Translations under genes and position numbers: made by a program
Notes under the pieces: model-generated
The model's database searches: none
What the model was told of the DNA's origin: nothing
Seen by the model: only the letters and a program-made list of their open reading frames with translations
In this document: positions 28,138 through 36,680 of the stretch, piece by piece
How the letters are laid out: every line of letters begins with the position of its first letter
Position numbering within the stretch: position 1 is the stretch's first letter
NCBI GenBank assembly: GCA_947479055.1
Contig: CANJYE010000008.1
Coordinates: 22,462-86,461, forward strand
Origin: Erythrobacteraceae bacterium
GTDB taxonomy: Bacteria; Pseudomonadota; Alphaproteobacteria; Sphingomonadales; Sphingomonadaceae
Reading direction: 5' to 3'
DNA length: 64,000 bases

Positions 28138-29401
28138 TGGTCGCGCTGACGGCAGCAGCAGCGCCGACGATGCCGAATGTTGCCGCACCGACAACAATCA
28201 AGAGAGCATAGGCGACGATCACGAGGATCGAAATCTTCGCCAGCTCGTTCTGCAAACCGGTCATGTTCATCAGGGCAGCGTTCGGACCGCAGAAGACATT
28301 GAACGCTTCACCACACAGCATGATGTAGATGATCGGCAGGCCACCCTGGAAGGAGGCGCCGGCGAATTCGAGCAGATAGGGGCTCGCCACCGCGAGGAGC
28401 AGGATGCTCGGCAGCGCCATCACCGCAGTGGCGCGAGCTGCGCGCGAAGCGGCGGCCTGCATCTTGGCCCTGTGTTCGGGGCTATTCCTGATGTCGTCAT
28501 TCGATAGAGCCTCGGCCTCCTGCCGTAGCCGCGCGAATTCCGGACTTGCGACCATATGAGCCGCCTGCAGACCGAAGGACGCAAAACGGACAATCCGGCC
28601 CGCCAGCCAATAAAAGGCGATTTCAGTCGGAGCGACGAAGAAGGACAAAATGATCGCATCGATCTGCCGGATCGCAAAACTGCTGGCCGACGAGGGCAAT
28701 GTGGCCAGCGAAGTCTTGATCCACTCGCTGCGCGCCACGGCAGGATCTCCCCGCCGGGCGTGCGGCCAGCGTCCCATAAGGAAACCAACCGCCAACAATA
28801 TCGCCCCGACCGCGCCCGCGTAGAGGCAGAGAAAGGCAGTGCCAAGATCCACCACCGGGTTCCGCAGAAATACCGCGCAAGCCGTCGTAGCGATGACCAG
28901 AATTGGAAACACCAGATTGTAGGGTATAAGGGCTCTGGCCACCCCGTCGAACCCGCGCTGGATGCCCCCTGTAAGGTCGAGCAGCGGGAAGATCAGAATT
29001 AGCGGAACAGCCATGTAATAGGCCCGCGAAGCCTCTGCCTTTAGCGCACCGGTAGCGGCGCCGAAAAATCCGGCACCGGAGGCCGCCAGCCCGCCCAGGA
29101 CGCCGCCGGCGAGCGTCATCAGGATGGCCGTCGTCAGAAACGACCTGAGCTGCCCATCCCGGCCCGCATGGGTATAGGCCGCCACAAAGCGGATGGACGA
29201 GATGCTGAACCCAAGGCTGCCCACGTTCATCGCGAACAACCCCCACGCCAGACCAACCGCGACGATACCATAGGTCTGCGGGCCTGCTGCACGCGCAAGC
29301 CACACATTCATGAGGAACATCAGCCCGGCACCCACAAGCCTGATCCCGAGCGCGGAGGCATATTGCGCGCGGCCACCGCGCAGCAACCGGGCCAGCTTCA
29401 T
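28046..29401 (-). CDS. wzx: Oligosaccharide flippase (Wzx-like)
   Basis: 451 residues. It is a MATE/MOP-type polytopic membrane protein, about 12-14 helices, starting RAQYASALGIRLVGAGLMFLMNVWLARAAGPQTYGIVAVGLAWGLF, which is typical of Wzx/RfbX proteins. It moves the lipid-linked repeat unit across the inner membrane. The start overlaps the stop of the alpha/beta hydrolase gene (ATGA). Its 3' end overlaps the convergent polymerase gene by 92 bases, so the last about 30 codons of each gene are antisense to each other. Confidence 0.88.
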   Translation of the reverse strand: MKLARLLRGGRAQYASALGIRLVGAGLMFLMNVWLARAAGPQTYGIVAVGLAWGLFAMNVGSLGFSISSIRFVAAYTHAGRDGQLRSFLTTAILMTLAGGVLGGLAASGAGFFGAATGALKAEASRAYYMAVPLILIFPLLDLTGGIQRGFDGVARALIPYNLVFPILVIATTACAVFLRNPVVDLGTAFLCLYAGAVGAILLAVGFLMGRWPHARRGDPAVARSEWIKTSLATLPSSASSFAIRQIDAIILSFFVAPTEIAFYWLAGRIVRFASFGLQAAHMVASPEFARLRQEAEALSNDDIRNSPEHRAKMQAAASRAARATAVMALPSILLLAVASPYLLEFAGASFQGGLPIIYIMLCGEAFNVFCGPNAALMNMTGLQNELAKISILVIVAYALLIVVGAATFGIVGAAAAVSATIILQNLAVSRRVYRAFGVNTTMLSRAVWNA

Positions 29402-30099
29402 GAGCCTGCCAACTGCGTTGCGGCGAGCAGCATGCGGTGCAATTCCCCTGACAACTTCAGGCTCTTGACCATGTCATGCCCTGCTCCCTGCTGCTCGAAA
29501 AGCGTGATGTTCGGCATTCCTTCCAGCTCGCGGGCATGGCGGCTGTCCAGCCGGGATCCAGTCCCAAAATAGATGCTGGCGGGCGATGCCAATGGATTTC
29601 TACGCAGGTAGGAGCGCAAATTATAGGTTGGGCAGCGCAAGCCGCGCTTCCGATACATCATTGCAACCTGTCTGAACCAGCGGAAATCAAGCGAGCGCAA
29701 ACGTGTTGCGAAATCGACATAGGTTTGTGGCGCAAAGGCAATGATCCTGTCGGCCTTCAATTTCTGGCCCAGCAGAATGGCCGCGAAGCCCCCCATGCTG
29801 TTGCCGATGAATACCGTTCTGCGCGCACCGATACCGGACAGAACCTTGGCGATATGCTCTGCCGCGCCCTCAAGCGAGCGATCCCCGTCATCGATACCCA
29901 GATGATACCATGCCTGCGAGACATCGCGCACATACAGCGTGCTGACAGGAATTTCCGCCATCATCCGACGAAACTCGAAAGGCGGCACGCCGATGCCCTC
30001 GGCTATTCCACCGAAAACGACGAATGCGACCTCGCTTCCTTCCTTCACTTCCAGCGCACTGCCTGCCTTGATCAGCGAGAACTCATCGGATCGAGTCAC
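29398..30099 (-). CDS. Alpha/beta hydrolase
   Basis: 233 residues. It is a compact alpha/beta-hydrolase fold with nucleophile elbow GNSMGG (Ser near residue 99) and a probable catalytic His in GAGHDMV near the C-terminus. I see no signal peptide, so it is probably cytosolic. It is coupled to wzx by ATGA and lies 83 nt after a sulfotransferase gene, within the leftward EPS operon. It may remove or transfer an acyl group on a sugar intermediate. Its function in EPS synthesis is not established. Confidence 0.75.
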   Translation of the reverse strand: MTRSDEFSLIKAGSALEVKEGSEVAFVVFGGIAEGIGVPPFEFRRMMAEIPVSTLYVRDVSQAWYHLGIDDGDRSLEGAAEHIAKVLSGIGARRTVFIGNSMGGFAAILLGQKLKADRIIAFAPQTYVDFATRLRSLDFRWFRQVAMMYRKRGLRCPTYNLRSYLRRNPLASPASIYFGTGSRLDSRHARELEGMPNITLFEQQGAGHDMVKSLKLSGELHRMLLAATQLAGS

Positions 30100-30182
30100 T
30101 GCAAAGTCCCATTCCCGTTACGACCCCGGCACCAAGGCCCGGCGTCCGCGATAACACAATCGTCGCCCGGTCCCTGCCCGGC

Positions 30183-31130
30183 CTACCGAACGCCCACGAA
30201 GACCTTGGCGGGCTTCTTGCCGGTTCTCAGCGCCGGTGGAGCCAGCCAGTCGTCAAGCGGCCGGCCGATCAGATCCTGCAACGCAGTCGTATCGTCCTTG
30301 AACATGTCGAGCAGCAGCCGCGTCGATCGCGGGTCCGGCAGGGCACCTTCCGACTCTGGCTTCACATTGAAGTTCTGCATATAGGTCATCAAGCGGCGAC
30401 GCAGCGCCTTGTCGGGCAGCAAGCGGCGAATGAGACGCTTGTGTAAGCCCTGACCTGAGATAAGCCGCATCAGCATGGCCGATCGGGGCGTCGCGGCCAC
30501 GTTGTGCCTGCTTTCCTCTATCGCCGCATCGGGAGTATCAACGCCGAGAAACGGCCAGATGCCATCCAGAACCCCTTGCAGATCATCCTCCATGTCTTCC
30601 AGCCGCATGACATGAAAGCGCTCCGCACCAAACGCCTCGATCCACGGAGCCAACTGACGGGCATAGAAGCTCGCTGCCGCATAGCCGGTTGGATTGGGGA
30701 AACCTTCCGCCTGCTCCTGGCTGATCGCTTCGAAGAAGCTGCGCTCGTCTTCCCTGACCCGGTTGCGATGCCGATAGTGTGACCATGCGCGCATTACCGG
30801 GTGCCGCAACATGACAAGAAAGAGGGGCGGGCGGTCGCCATAGGCGGATTGCAGCTTGGGAATGACCGTTTCCGGCACATGCAGATAGCGCGGCGATGCT
30901 TCACCGCGCAGCTTGAACCCTTCCGCATCCGGAAAGAACTTGCGGACATAATAGTCCAGCCCGCGGGCGTAATGCGCCTCGTCGCTGAAAAACTGCGGCT
31001 CCTTGATCGCCGACATGTAAATCCCGGGATGCGCGCGCAGGTGGTGGTAGAGCGAGGTGGTTCCGGCCTTGCTCGCGCCGATCAGCATGAAGTTGGGGGC
31101 GCGGAGATCGTTACGCAGTTCGTCAGCCAT
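30183..31130 (-). CDS. Sulfotransferase (PAPS-dependent)
   Basis: 315 residues from MADELRNDL; an in-frame ATG at 31145 is an alternative and neither has a strong ribosome-binding site. The PAPS 5'-phosphosulfate loop is NFMLIGASKAGTTSLYHHL (near residue 15). The 3'-phosphate site resembles MLRHPVMRAWSHYRHRNR (near residue 115). Overall it is close to heparan-sulfate and Stf0-like carbohydrate sulfotransferases. Its 5' end overlaps the preceding sulfotransferase gene by 8 bases. It probably adds sulfate to a sugar of the polymer or its lipid-linked precursor. Confidence 0.85.
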   Translation of the reverse strand: MADELRNDLRAPNFMLIGASKAGTTSLYHHLRAHPGIYMSAIKEPQFFSDEAHYARGLDYYVRKFFPDAEGFKLRGEASPRYLHVPETVIPKLQSAYGDRPPLFLVMLRHPVMRAWSHYRHRNRVREDERSFFEAISQEQAEGFPNPTGYAAASFYARQLAPWIEAFGAERFHVMRLEDMEDDLQGVLDGIWPFLGVDTPDAAIEESRHNVAATPRSAMLMRLISGQGLHKRLIRRLLPDKALRRRLMTYMQNFNVKPESEGALPDPRSTRLLLDMFKDDTTALQDLIGRPLDDWLAPPALRTGKKPAKVFVGVR

Positions 31131-32166
31131 TTGTTGATACACCATCTTCCTGCACCCGCTGGAAGCGGGGTTCGTCAACGCCGACCTGGTAGAGGTCCAG
31201 CCCGAAATGCGCGCAGATGGCCAGCAGTTCATGCTCCCGCTCCGGCGGAACCTTTTCGCGCCAGTGACTGACAATATAGCTTCGGTCGCCCGTCTCGATC
31301 CTTTGCCGGGTCTGCGCGGTGCTCGACTGCTTGGTGGATCGCGATGGCCGCGTCAGCTGGTCGAGCATCTGCTGTTCGTTACCGAGCAGGCAATGCCGGG
31401 CCAGCGCGGCAATGCTCTCCTGCGGGTGCATCACCAGTTGTTCATAGCTCATGAACAGCCAGTCGGCATGGTCGGTGCAAGCTTCCATCAGAGGCAGGTT
31501 TTCCAGGGTCCAGTCCAGCACCCGGCGCGCCATCCTGTCCGGCCCCCGCACGATCGCCCAGGCATCGTCCAGCAGAGTTCCGGGCAGCCAGCGGCTGACG
31601 AAAGCGGGATTGCGCAGAAATGCCCGCGCAGTCAGGTCCCAGCCGTTGCGGTCAACCGACAGCGCCTGCGCAATCGGATGGCGCGTCATTACGACCGACC
31701 GCAGCCCGAATTGCCGCACCAGTTGCGCCGCGATCGTCTTGGCATCGGTGATCTTGAGCACCATCCGGTTTGTCTTCATGCTCACGCCCGGCTGCCAGAA
31801 CTTCCACGGGCCGTTCACCACCAGGCGACCGCTCAGGATATCGTCGGCATAGGTGAATATCCGCTCCATCTCGTCTGGATCGGGTGCGATGACCTGGCCG
31901 TATTCGAACAACGGCAGCCGCTGGATCTGCGCCTGCGATGCGGTGTAGAGACTGAACGGCTGGTCCGAGAATCCGACACCGGGGTTGCTCGCCAATAGTT
32001 CCATCAGCAGGGTCGACCCACCGCGCCGCGACGAAAACACCGCGATGTGCGGTCGCACACCGTCCGGCCGGTGCCGGACCAGATAGCGCCAGACCAGCTC
32101 CTTGAAGAACCGCTTCGCGGCATAGTTCAGGGGCGAGGTCCGATCGCTCATCATTTTCTCGCTCAT
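31123..32166 (-). CDS. Sulfotransferase family protein
   Basis: 347 residues. The P-loop-like PAPS motif is FSSRRGGSTLLMELLASNPG (near residue 45), and a later SVVMTRHPIAQALSV resembles the 3'-phosphate-binding region. Start and end overlap neighbours: ATGA with the glycosyltransferase upstream and 8 bases with the next sulfotransferase. The gene is part of a tightly coupled leftward run. This pair plus the sulfotransferase at 35533 argues for a sulfated polysaccharide. Acceptor unknown. Confidence 0.8.
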   Translation of the reverse strand: MSEKMMSDRTSPLNYAAKRFFKELVWRYLVRHRPDGVRPHIAVFSSRRGGSTLLMELLASNPGVGFSDQPFSLYTASQAQIQRLPLFEYGQVIAPDPDEMERIFTYADDILSGRLVVNGPWKFWQPGVSMKTNRMVLKITDAKTIAAQLVRQFGLRSVVMTRHPIAQALSVDRNGWDLTARAFLRNPAFVSRWLPGTLLDDAWAIVRGPDRMARRVLDWTLENLPLMEACTDHADWLFMSYEQLVMHPQESIAALARHCLLGNEQQMLDQLTRPSRSTKQSSTAQTRQRIETGDRSYIVSHWREKVPPEREHELLAICAHFGLDLYQVGVDEPRFQRVQEDGVSTNG

Positions 32167-33317
32167 TGCTCCAGCACTTCTTCGACCAGTGCGACGATGT
32201 CACCCGGCGCATAGAAGCAGCTCTTGTCCTTCGCCGCTATCGCTGTCCGCTTGGTGTTCCACGTCGGCAAGTCTATTTCGCTCAGGAAAGCATGCAGATT
32301 GTCGCAGATATCCTCGGAAAATGCCCAGCCCAGATCCTTATCCAGCACTTCGCAGCCCGTCGCATGATTGGCATCGGCAAGCGACGGACGCTCATAATAT
32401 CCTGCCTCGTAGATACGATTAGGAAGCAGCCACCGGGAATTGCCCCAGTCGTCGGAATAGTCGAACGCCCATGAAAAATGAACCTGAGCCATCATGCCCG
32501 GAAGATCCGAGGGACTATAGGAGCCGCCATAGCGGATGTTGGGATAGGGTCTGATCTTCGCTTCGAACTGATCCGCGCCTATCCGGGCCGGATAGCCGCG
32601 CATGTGGATTTCCAGCTTCGGACCCAGTGCCTCTGCCAGGCTGCACAGGATATCCAGGCTGCGCGCACAGCGCAAAGTCCCGAACCAGCCAATGACCCAG
32701 CGATCGGTCGGCAAGGCGTCCGGCGCCTGTGGTGCGACCTGTACCAGCTTGTTTTCGATCAGCCGCCATGCACCCTCGAAATTCTGAACCTTCGCGAAAT
32801 AGTCCGAGGCAAAACGCGGCGCACTGATCCACAGCCGCCTCGCCGCGGCCAATACCCTTCGTTCGAGCCAGCGCAGGGTCGATCCCAGCGGCCCCTTCGC
32901 GGTCATCACCCGCCGGATGTCGAGTACCTCGTAGATCAGCGGCGCTCGAGTGCGACCAAGCCTCCTGCTGACCAGGGCCAGCAGTGCCATGTCCAGGTTG
33001 CGCGCCAGCAGAACCGTCGCGCCACCTCCGCGCCGCAACTGCATGACAAGCAACACCGCCGTCTTGGTTCCACCGATCAGCCGCCTGATCCGTGACGCAT
33101 AATTGCCATCACCGATCCGCCCCAGATCAACATGCTGCCACGCGATCTTCTGTCCGGTCTCATAACGCGCACGGCTGAACCCGATGGTGATCAGGCGATA
33201 GCCAGCAGCAGTCAGCGCCGCCGCCCGTGCAAAAAGCTTGGCGTCCGAACTGTCGGGCACGAAATAGAGGAGCGTGACCTCCCGGACCGGTGCCCTGACT
33301 TCGTTCCCGCTCGCCAT
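32163..33317 (-). CDS. Glycosyltransferase (GT4-like)
   Basis: 384 residues. The N-terminal domain begins VTLLYFVPDSSDAKLFARAAAL. The C-terminal nucleotide-sugar half has WVIGWFGTLRCARSLDILCSLAEALGPKLEIHMRGYP and NRIYEAGYYERPSL, typical of family 4-type enzymes. It adds one sugar to the lipid-linked chain in the cytosol. Only 1 base separates it from the epimerase gene upstream, and it overlaps the sulfotransferase downstream. With the WcaI-like enzyme it makes two visible chain-extending glycosyltransferases. Sugar specificity unknown. Confidence 0.82.
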   Translation of the reverse strand: MASGNEVRAPVREVTLLYFVPDSSDAKLFARAAALTAAGYRLITIGFSRARYETGQKIAWQHVDLGRIGDGNYASRIRRLIGGTKTAVLLVMQLRRGGGATVLLARNLDMALLALVSRRLGRTRAPLIYEVLDIRRVMTAKGPLGSTLRWLERRVLAAARRLWISAPRFASDYFAKVQNFEGAWRLIENKLVQVAPQAPDALPTDRWVIGWFGTLRCARSLDILCSLAEALGPKLEIHMRGYPARIGADQFEAKIRPYPNIRYGGSYSPSDLPGMMAQVHFSWAFDYSDDWGNSRWLLPNRIYEAGYYERPSLADANHATGCEVLDKDLGWAFSEDICDNLHAFLSEIDLPTWNTKRTAIAAKDKSCFYAPGDIVALVEEVLEQ

Positions 33318-33318
33318 G

Positions 33319-34371
33319 TCAGATAATGCAATTGTGCTTAAGCCATTTCACCGACAGGTCCACGCCATGTTCGACCGAAGTCTGCGGCGCATATCCGAGC
33401 GTCGCGTTTGCCCGATCGTTCGGAAAGAACGCCTTCCGGCCATAGAGGGCGAACTGATCCGGTGTGGGTGTGCGCTTCAGTCCACCCTCGACCGAACGGA
33501 TCGCCCGCTCGGCAAACCCGCTGGACTTGAGTAACGCGACCATGAAACCGCGATGGTTGCTGAGAATATATTTGCCGAATGAGCGGACCGGGGCCATCAA
33601 TTTCGCCTTAAGCTGCGCCTTTCCCGCCGACACCGGCTGGAGTGGCGGCAAACCCATCGCATGCGCCAGCCGTTCGAAATAGGAATTCCACGTAATGGCC
33701 TCCGGGCCATTGACATTGAACGCCTCACCGAACCCCCGATCGGCTTCCAGCGCGGCGAAGATCGCGCGGACCACATCGCAGACATAGACAAGGTTGCAGG
33801 TTCCTGCGCCCTTTTCCCCAAAGGTTCCCCACGAGCCTCCGGCGATGCGATCCGCGAAATTGACTGTCCACTGACTGCTGAACGGCCCATAGACAATGGT
33901 CGGTCGCAGTGCGATCACCTTCATGGCATCGCAATTGGCTTCGAGCGCGATCTTCTCGGCCTCGATCTTGCGCACACCGTAATCGGTTCCGCCCGGATCC
34001 AGCGGGGCATCTTCCGCAAACACCCCTTCACCCTTGCCATAGACCGAGATGGTGCTGAGGTGGACCACCCGCGCGATGCCCAGCTTGCGGGCGATTTCCA
34101 TCACGTTGCGCGTTCCCTGGATTGTGACCGCGTCATCGCCCACCGCCGTGTGAACAACGGCTTCGCAGCCGGTCATGGCCTGTTCCAGCGCGCTCCGGTC
34201 CAGCAGGTCGCAATGCCGCATGTCGACCCCGAAACGGGCGATGCGAACGGCCGTCTGCCAGCGACGCACAGCCGCGACAGGCTCGTATCGCCCCGACAGG
34301 CGCATGGCTTCCACCGTCCAGCCACCGATGAACCCGGTGGCACCGGTTACAAACACCCTGGGCACGCTCAT
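33319..34371 (-). CDS. NAD-dependent epimerase/dehydratase (extended SDR)
   Basis: 350 residues from MSVPRVFVTGATG; this start overlaps the upstream gene's stop (ATGA). It has the extended SDR motif VTGATGFIGGWTVEAM, the active-site STISVYG, and YGVRK carrying the catalytic Tyr and Lys (YxxxK). It probably modifies a nucleotide sugar (epimerisation or reduction) for this EPS. The substrate cannot be read from sequence. It lies between an oxidoreductase gene and a glycosyltransferase gene in the coupled run. Confidence 0.85.
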   Translation of the reverse strand: MSVPRVFVTGATGFIGGWTVEAMRLSGRYEPVAAVRRWQTAVRIARFGVDMRHCDLLDRSALEQAMTGCEAVVHTAVGDDAVTIQGTRNVMEIARKLGIARVVHLSTISVYGKGEGVFAEDAPLDPGGTDYGVRKIEAEKIALEANCDAMKVIALRPTIVYGPFSSQWTVNFADRIAGGSWGTFGEKGAGTCNLVYVCDVVRAIFAALEADRGFGEAFNVNGPEAITWNSYFERLAHAMGLPPLQPVSAGKAQLKAKLMAPVRSFGKYILSNHRGFMVALLKSSGFAERAIRSVEGGLKRTPTPDQFALYGRKAFFPNDRANATLGYAPQTSVEHGVDLSVKWLKHNCII

Positions 34372-35390
34372 TGTTCCTTGGCCTTCCATTCGTCATACCA
34401 GGGCAGGGAAAAGGGTATCGCTTGCGCATAGGCCTGTTCGATCAAGGCGATAGAGGGGATGACATCGCGAACAGTGAGCGGAGCCTTGGCCCCTGCAAAA
34501 ACCGCATCGAGGAACAGATCGGTCATCTTGAAGACGAAGTCATTATACGCCTTGGGGTTGAATCCGGGTGCACTCACTGTTGTCCAGGGCCCGCGGGGGC
34601 CGCGCCGTTCATACTTGTCCCAGCTGAAAATCTTGCCCCGGATCGCCCCGTTCTCGAACACCAGTTCGTAGGAATTGGGAAGCTTGACCAACCGGCTGAA
34701 TTTCAGCGCGATGGGCGCGCCGTTCGGTGTCCGTGCCGTCAGGTGGAAGGTTGCGTCAGCACCGGCAAAGCCATCATGCAGCGCTTCGCTGATGGTCAGA
34801 TCATCGCCAAGCCACCAGGTCATGATATCGACGGTGTGCGCCCCGCGATCGAGCAGAACCCCCTTTGCCTCAGGCGATGTGAGGTAGAAGCCGGTGACGG
34901 TCGGCCATTCGAATTCGCTGCCGTCCAGGAACTCGCCCGATGTGAGCTGCCCCAGTTCTCCCGACCGGACAAGTGCGTGGATGGCATTGAACGCGGGAAA
35001 CAGCCGCCGGTTGTTGTTGACCATCACCAGCCGCCCGGTCGCCTCGCCCTTGTCGGCAATCTCGCGCGCTTCGCCCGCCGAAATCGTCACCGGCTTCTCG
35101 ATTAGCAGATGCATGCCCAGGTCCAGCGCGGCCAGTGCCTGGCGGTGATGCAGGTGATGGGGCGTGGCCAGGATCGCGGCAACCGCACCCTCGGTCGCCG
35201 CCTGATCGAGTGACGAGACAGCCTTGGCCCCGATCCTGGCGCCCAGTTCTGCCGCGCGCGCCATGTCGAGATCCAGGAACAGCACCCGCGACGCCAGCTC
35301 GGGGCGGGCGCTCAGCGCCGGGAGGTAAAACCGCTCCGTCGCCGCACCGCAACCCACCACCACCAGCTTGCCTGTGTCTTCACCAGTCAC
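34368..35390 (-). CDS. Gfo/Idh/MocA-family oxidoreductase
   Basis: 340 residues from a GTG at 35390, chosen because CAGGGGG lies just upstream. A TTG at 35408 in frame is possible. The N-terminal Rossmann domain starts KLVVVGCGAATERFYLPAL; the signature EKPVTISAGEAREI (Glu-Lys-Pro) is intact, and the C-terminal domain has LLDRGAHTVDIMTWWLGDD. Such proteins oxidise or reduce sugar or sugar-nucleotide carbons with NAD(P). This gene is the first of the tightly overlapping leftward run ending with the sulfotransferases. Confidence 0.85.
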   Translation of the reverse strand: MTGEDTGKLVVVGCGAATERFYLPALSARPELASRVLFLDLDMARAAELGARIGAKAVSSLDQAATEGAVAAILATPHHLHHRQALAALDLGMHLLIEKPVTISAGEAREIADKGEATGRLVMVNNNRRLFPAFNAIHALVRSGELGQLTSGEFLDGSEFEWPTVTGFYLTSPEAKGVLLDRGAHTVDIMTWWLGDDLTISEALHDGFAGADATFHLTARTPNGAPIALKFSRLVKLPNSYELVFENGAIRGKIFSWDKYERRGPRGPWTTVSAPGFNPKAYNDFVFKMTDLFLDAVFAGAKAPLTVRDVIPSIALIEQAYAQAIPFSLPWYDEWKAKEQ

Positions 35391-35532
35391 GCCGGCCCCC
35401 TGTCGCAAAATGACCCGGAAGGGCCTGTTCCAAACATATTCGGATTAAACACTTACGCTCCTTCTGGCGGATCAGGCAGTCACTGCGGCATGTTGCACTT
35501 GGGCACGTCCTGCATCGCGAAAACCTGCAATT

Positions 35533-36378
35533 TCAGTAATGCAACATGCTGCGAAGTCCATCGATTTCCTCTTGCCCAAAGTCGCCTGTATCTGGCTTTT
35601 CCCGCTTGCGCGTGCTCGTCGTATGAGAGCGCGCCGGGTCGATGGCCGCGATGCAATGCTCGACAATTCCCTCCAGTTCGCCAGGCTTCTGCAGATGGAT
35701 CCGGCCCGCCCAGAATTCGACGATCGTTTCGACCGCCTTCCTCCGCTCGGCAGTGAGCGCGAATTGTTCAAATCTCACGACACAGCAATCAGGATCGTCC
35801 AGCCATCCGGCATAGGGCTTGATCCGCTCGGGAAAGGCCGGAAATATATCGCGGCTTGGACCTGATCCGGCCAGCGCCAGCTGCCGGGCCTGGCCTTCGT
35901 CCAGTCCCTTGAACTCGCGATGCATCCGGTGGAACCGCGCCATGCTGCGCAGATAATGTGCTTCGGACAACAGCACGTCGATCGGATCGCGAATGATCAT
36001 GAGGTGGACCGCATTGACCTGCCGAAGCAAGCTGGCGGTCTCTGGTGTGTAATGCAGATGGGTTCCGATGACCTCGCCGGGCACCAGTCGCGCCAGGCCC
36101 GCGTCAATCTCGCGCTGGCCGCGACGGCGCAGCGTCAAGGACGGCTGTTGCGCAAGAAAGCTGCCATAATAGCGCGTCCTGGGAAGCGCCCGGGCAATCT
36201 GCATCAGCAGGTGGGTTCCGCTCTTGGGAATCGAGTTGACGATCACCGGCGGATTACTCTCAAAATCATCAGGGGTGGAATTCAGCCGACGCAGATAGCG
36301 TGGTATTTGCAGCGCAAAGGCAGCGCCCTTGCGAACCGGAGTCAGCTTGTTGACGAATGGTAAGTCGAGGACATTCAT
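35533..36378 (-). CDS. Sulfotransferase (PAPS-dependent)
   Basis: 281 residues from MNVLDLPFVNKL. A longer open frame reaches 36525, but it has no family-like sequence before this Met. The PAPS loop is VNSIPKSGTHLLMQIARALP (near residue 45), and HLMIIRDPIDVLLSEAHYL resembles the 3'-phosphate site (near residue 125). It is the third sulfotransferase of the EPS cluster, separate from the other two. The relation to N-terminal sulfotransferase families such as those acting on carbohydrates or lipids is clear; the acceptor is unknown. Confidence 0.83.
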   Translation of the reverse strand: MNVLDLPFVNKLTPVRKGAAFALQIPRYLRRLNSTPDDFESNPPVIVNSIPKSGTHLLMQIARALPRTRYYGSFLAQQPSLTLRRRGQREIDAGLARLVPGEVIGTHLHYTPETASLLRQVNAVHLMIIRDPIDVLLSEAHYLRSMARFHRMHREFKGLDEGQARQLALAGSGPSRDIFPAFPERIKPYAGWLDDPDCCVVRFEQFALTAERRKAVETIVEFWAGRIHLQKPGELEGIVEHCIAAIDPARSHTTSTRKREKPDTGDFGQEEIDGLRSMLHY

Positions 36379-36680
36379 AACTCGGGGCACTTTCCGACCT
36401 TCCTGGATCACCGAAATTGGCAGGGGAAGCCCCTCAAGAAAGATCGGCGCGACACCGCGAGCGAATTTGCTGCAGCCTGCGATGTGGCAGTGCCGACAGG
36501 CCTCCCCAATTGGCCAGGGGGACAAAGGTGCAGTCTGGGACTTCTCCGGAAATTTTCACCTGAATTCCCCACAACCAACGGATGGCAACTTCATGGCGAA
36601 CATTGGTTCGTCATGCCGACAATCTAGCGCATCCCCCGGAGCGATTGAAGCGGCCTCCCGGTTGAACCGGTTCGGCCTGA
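36379..36680. other. Intergenic stretch in EPS cluster
   Basis: About 300 bases between a sulfotransferase start and the stop of the next leftward gene. I see no convincing gene. It likely contains the promoter of the 35533 gene and the end of the wzc transcript. No clear terminator. Confidence 0.4.
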
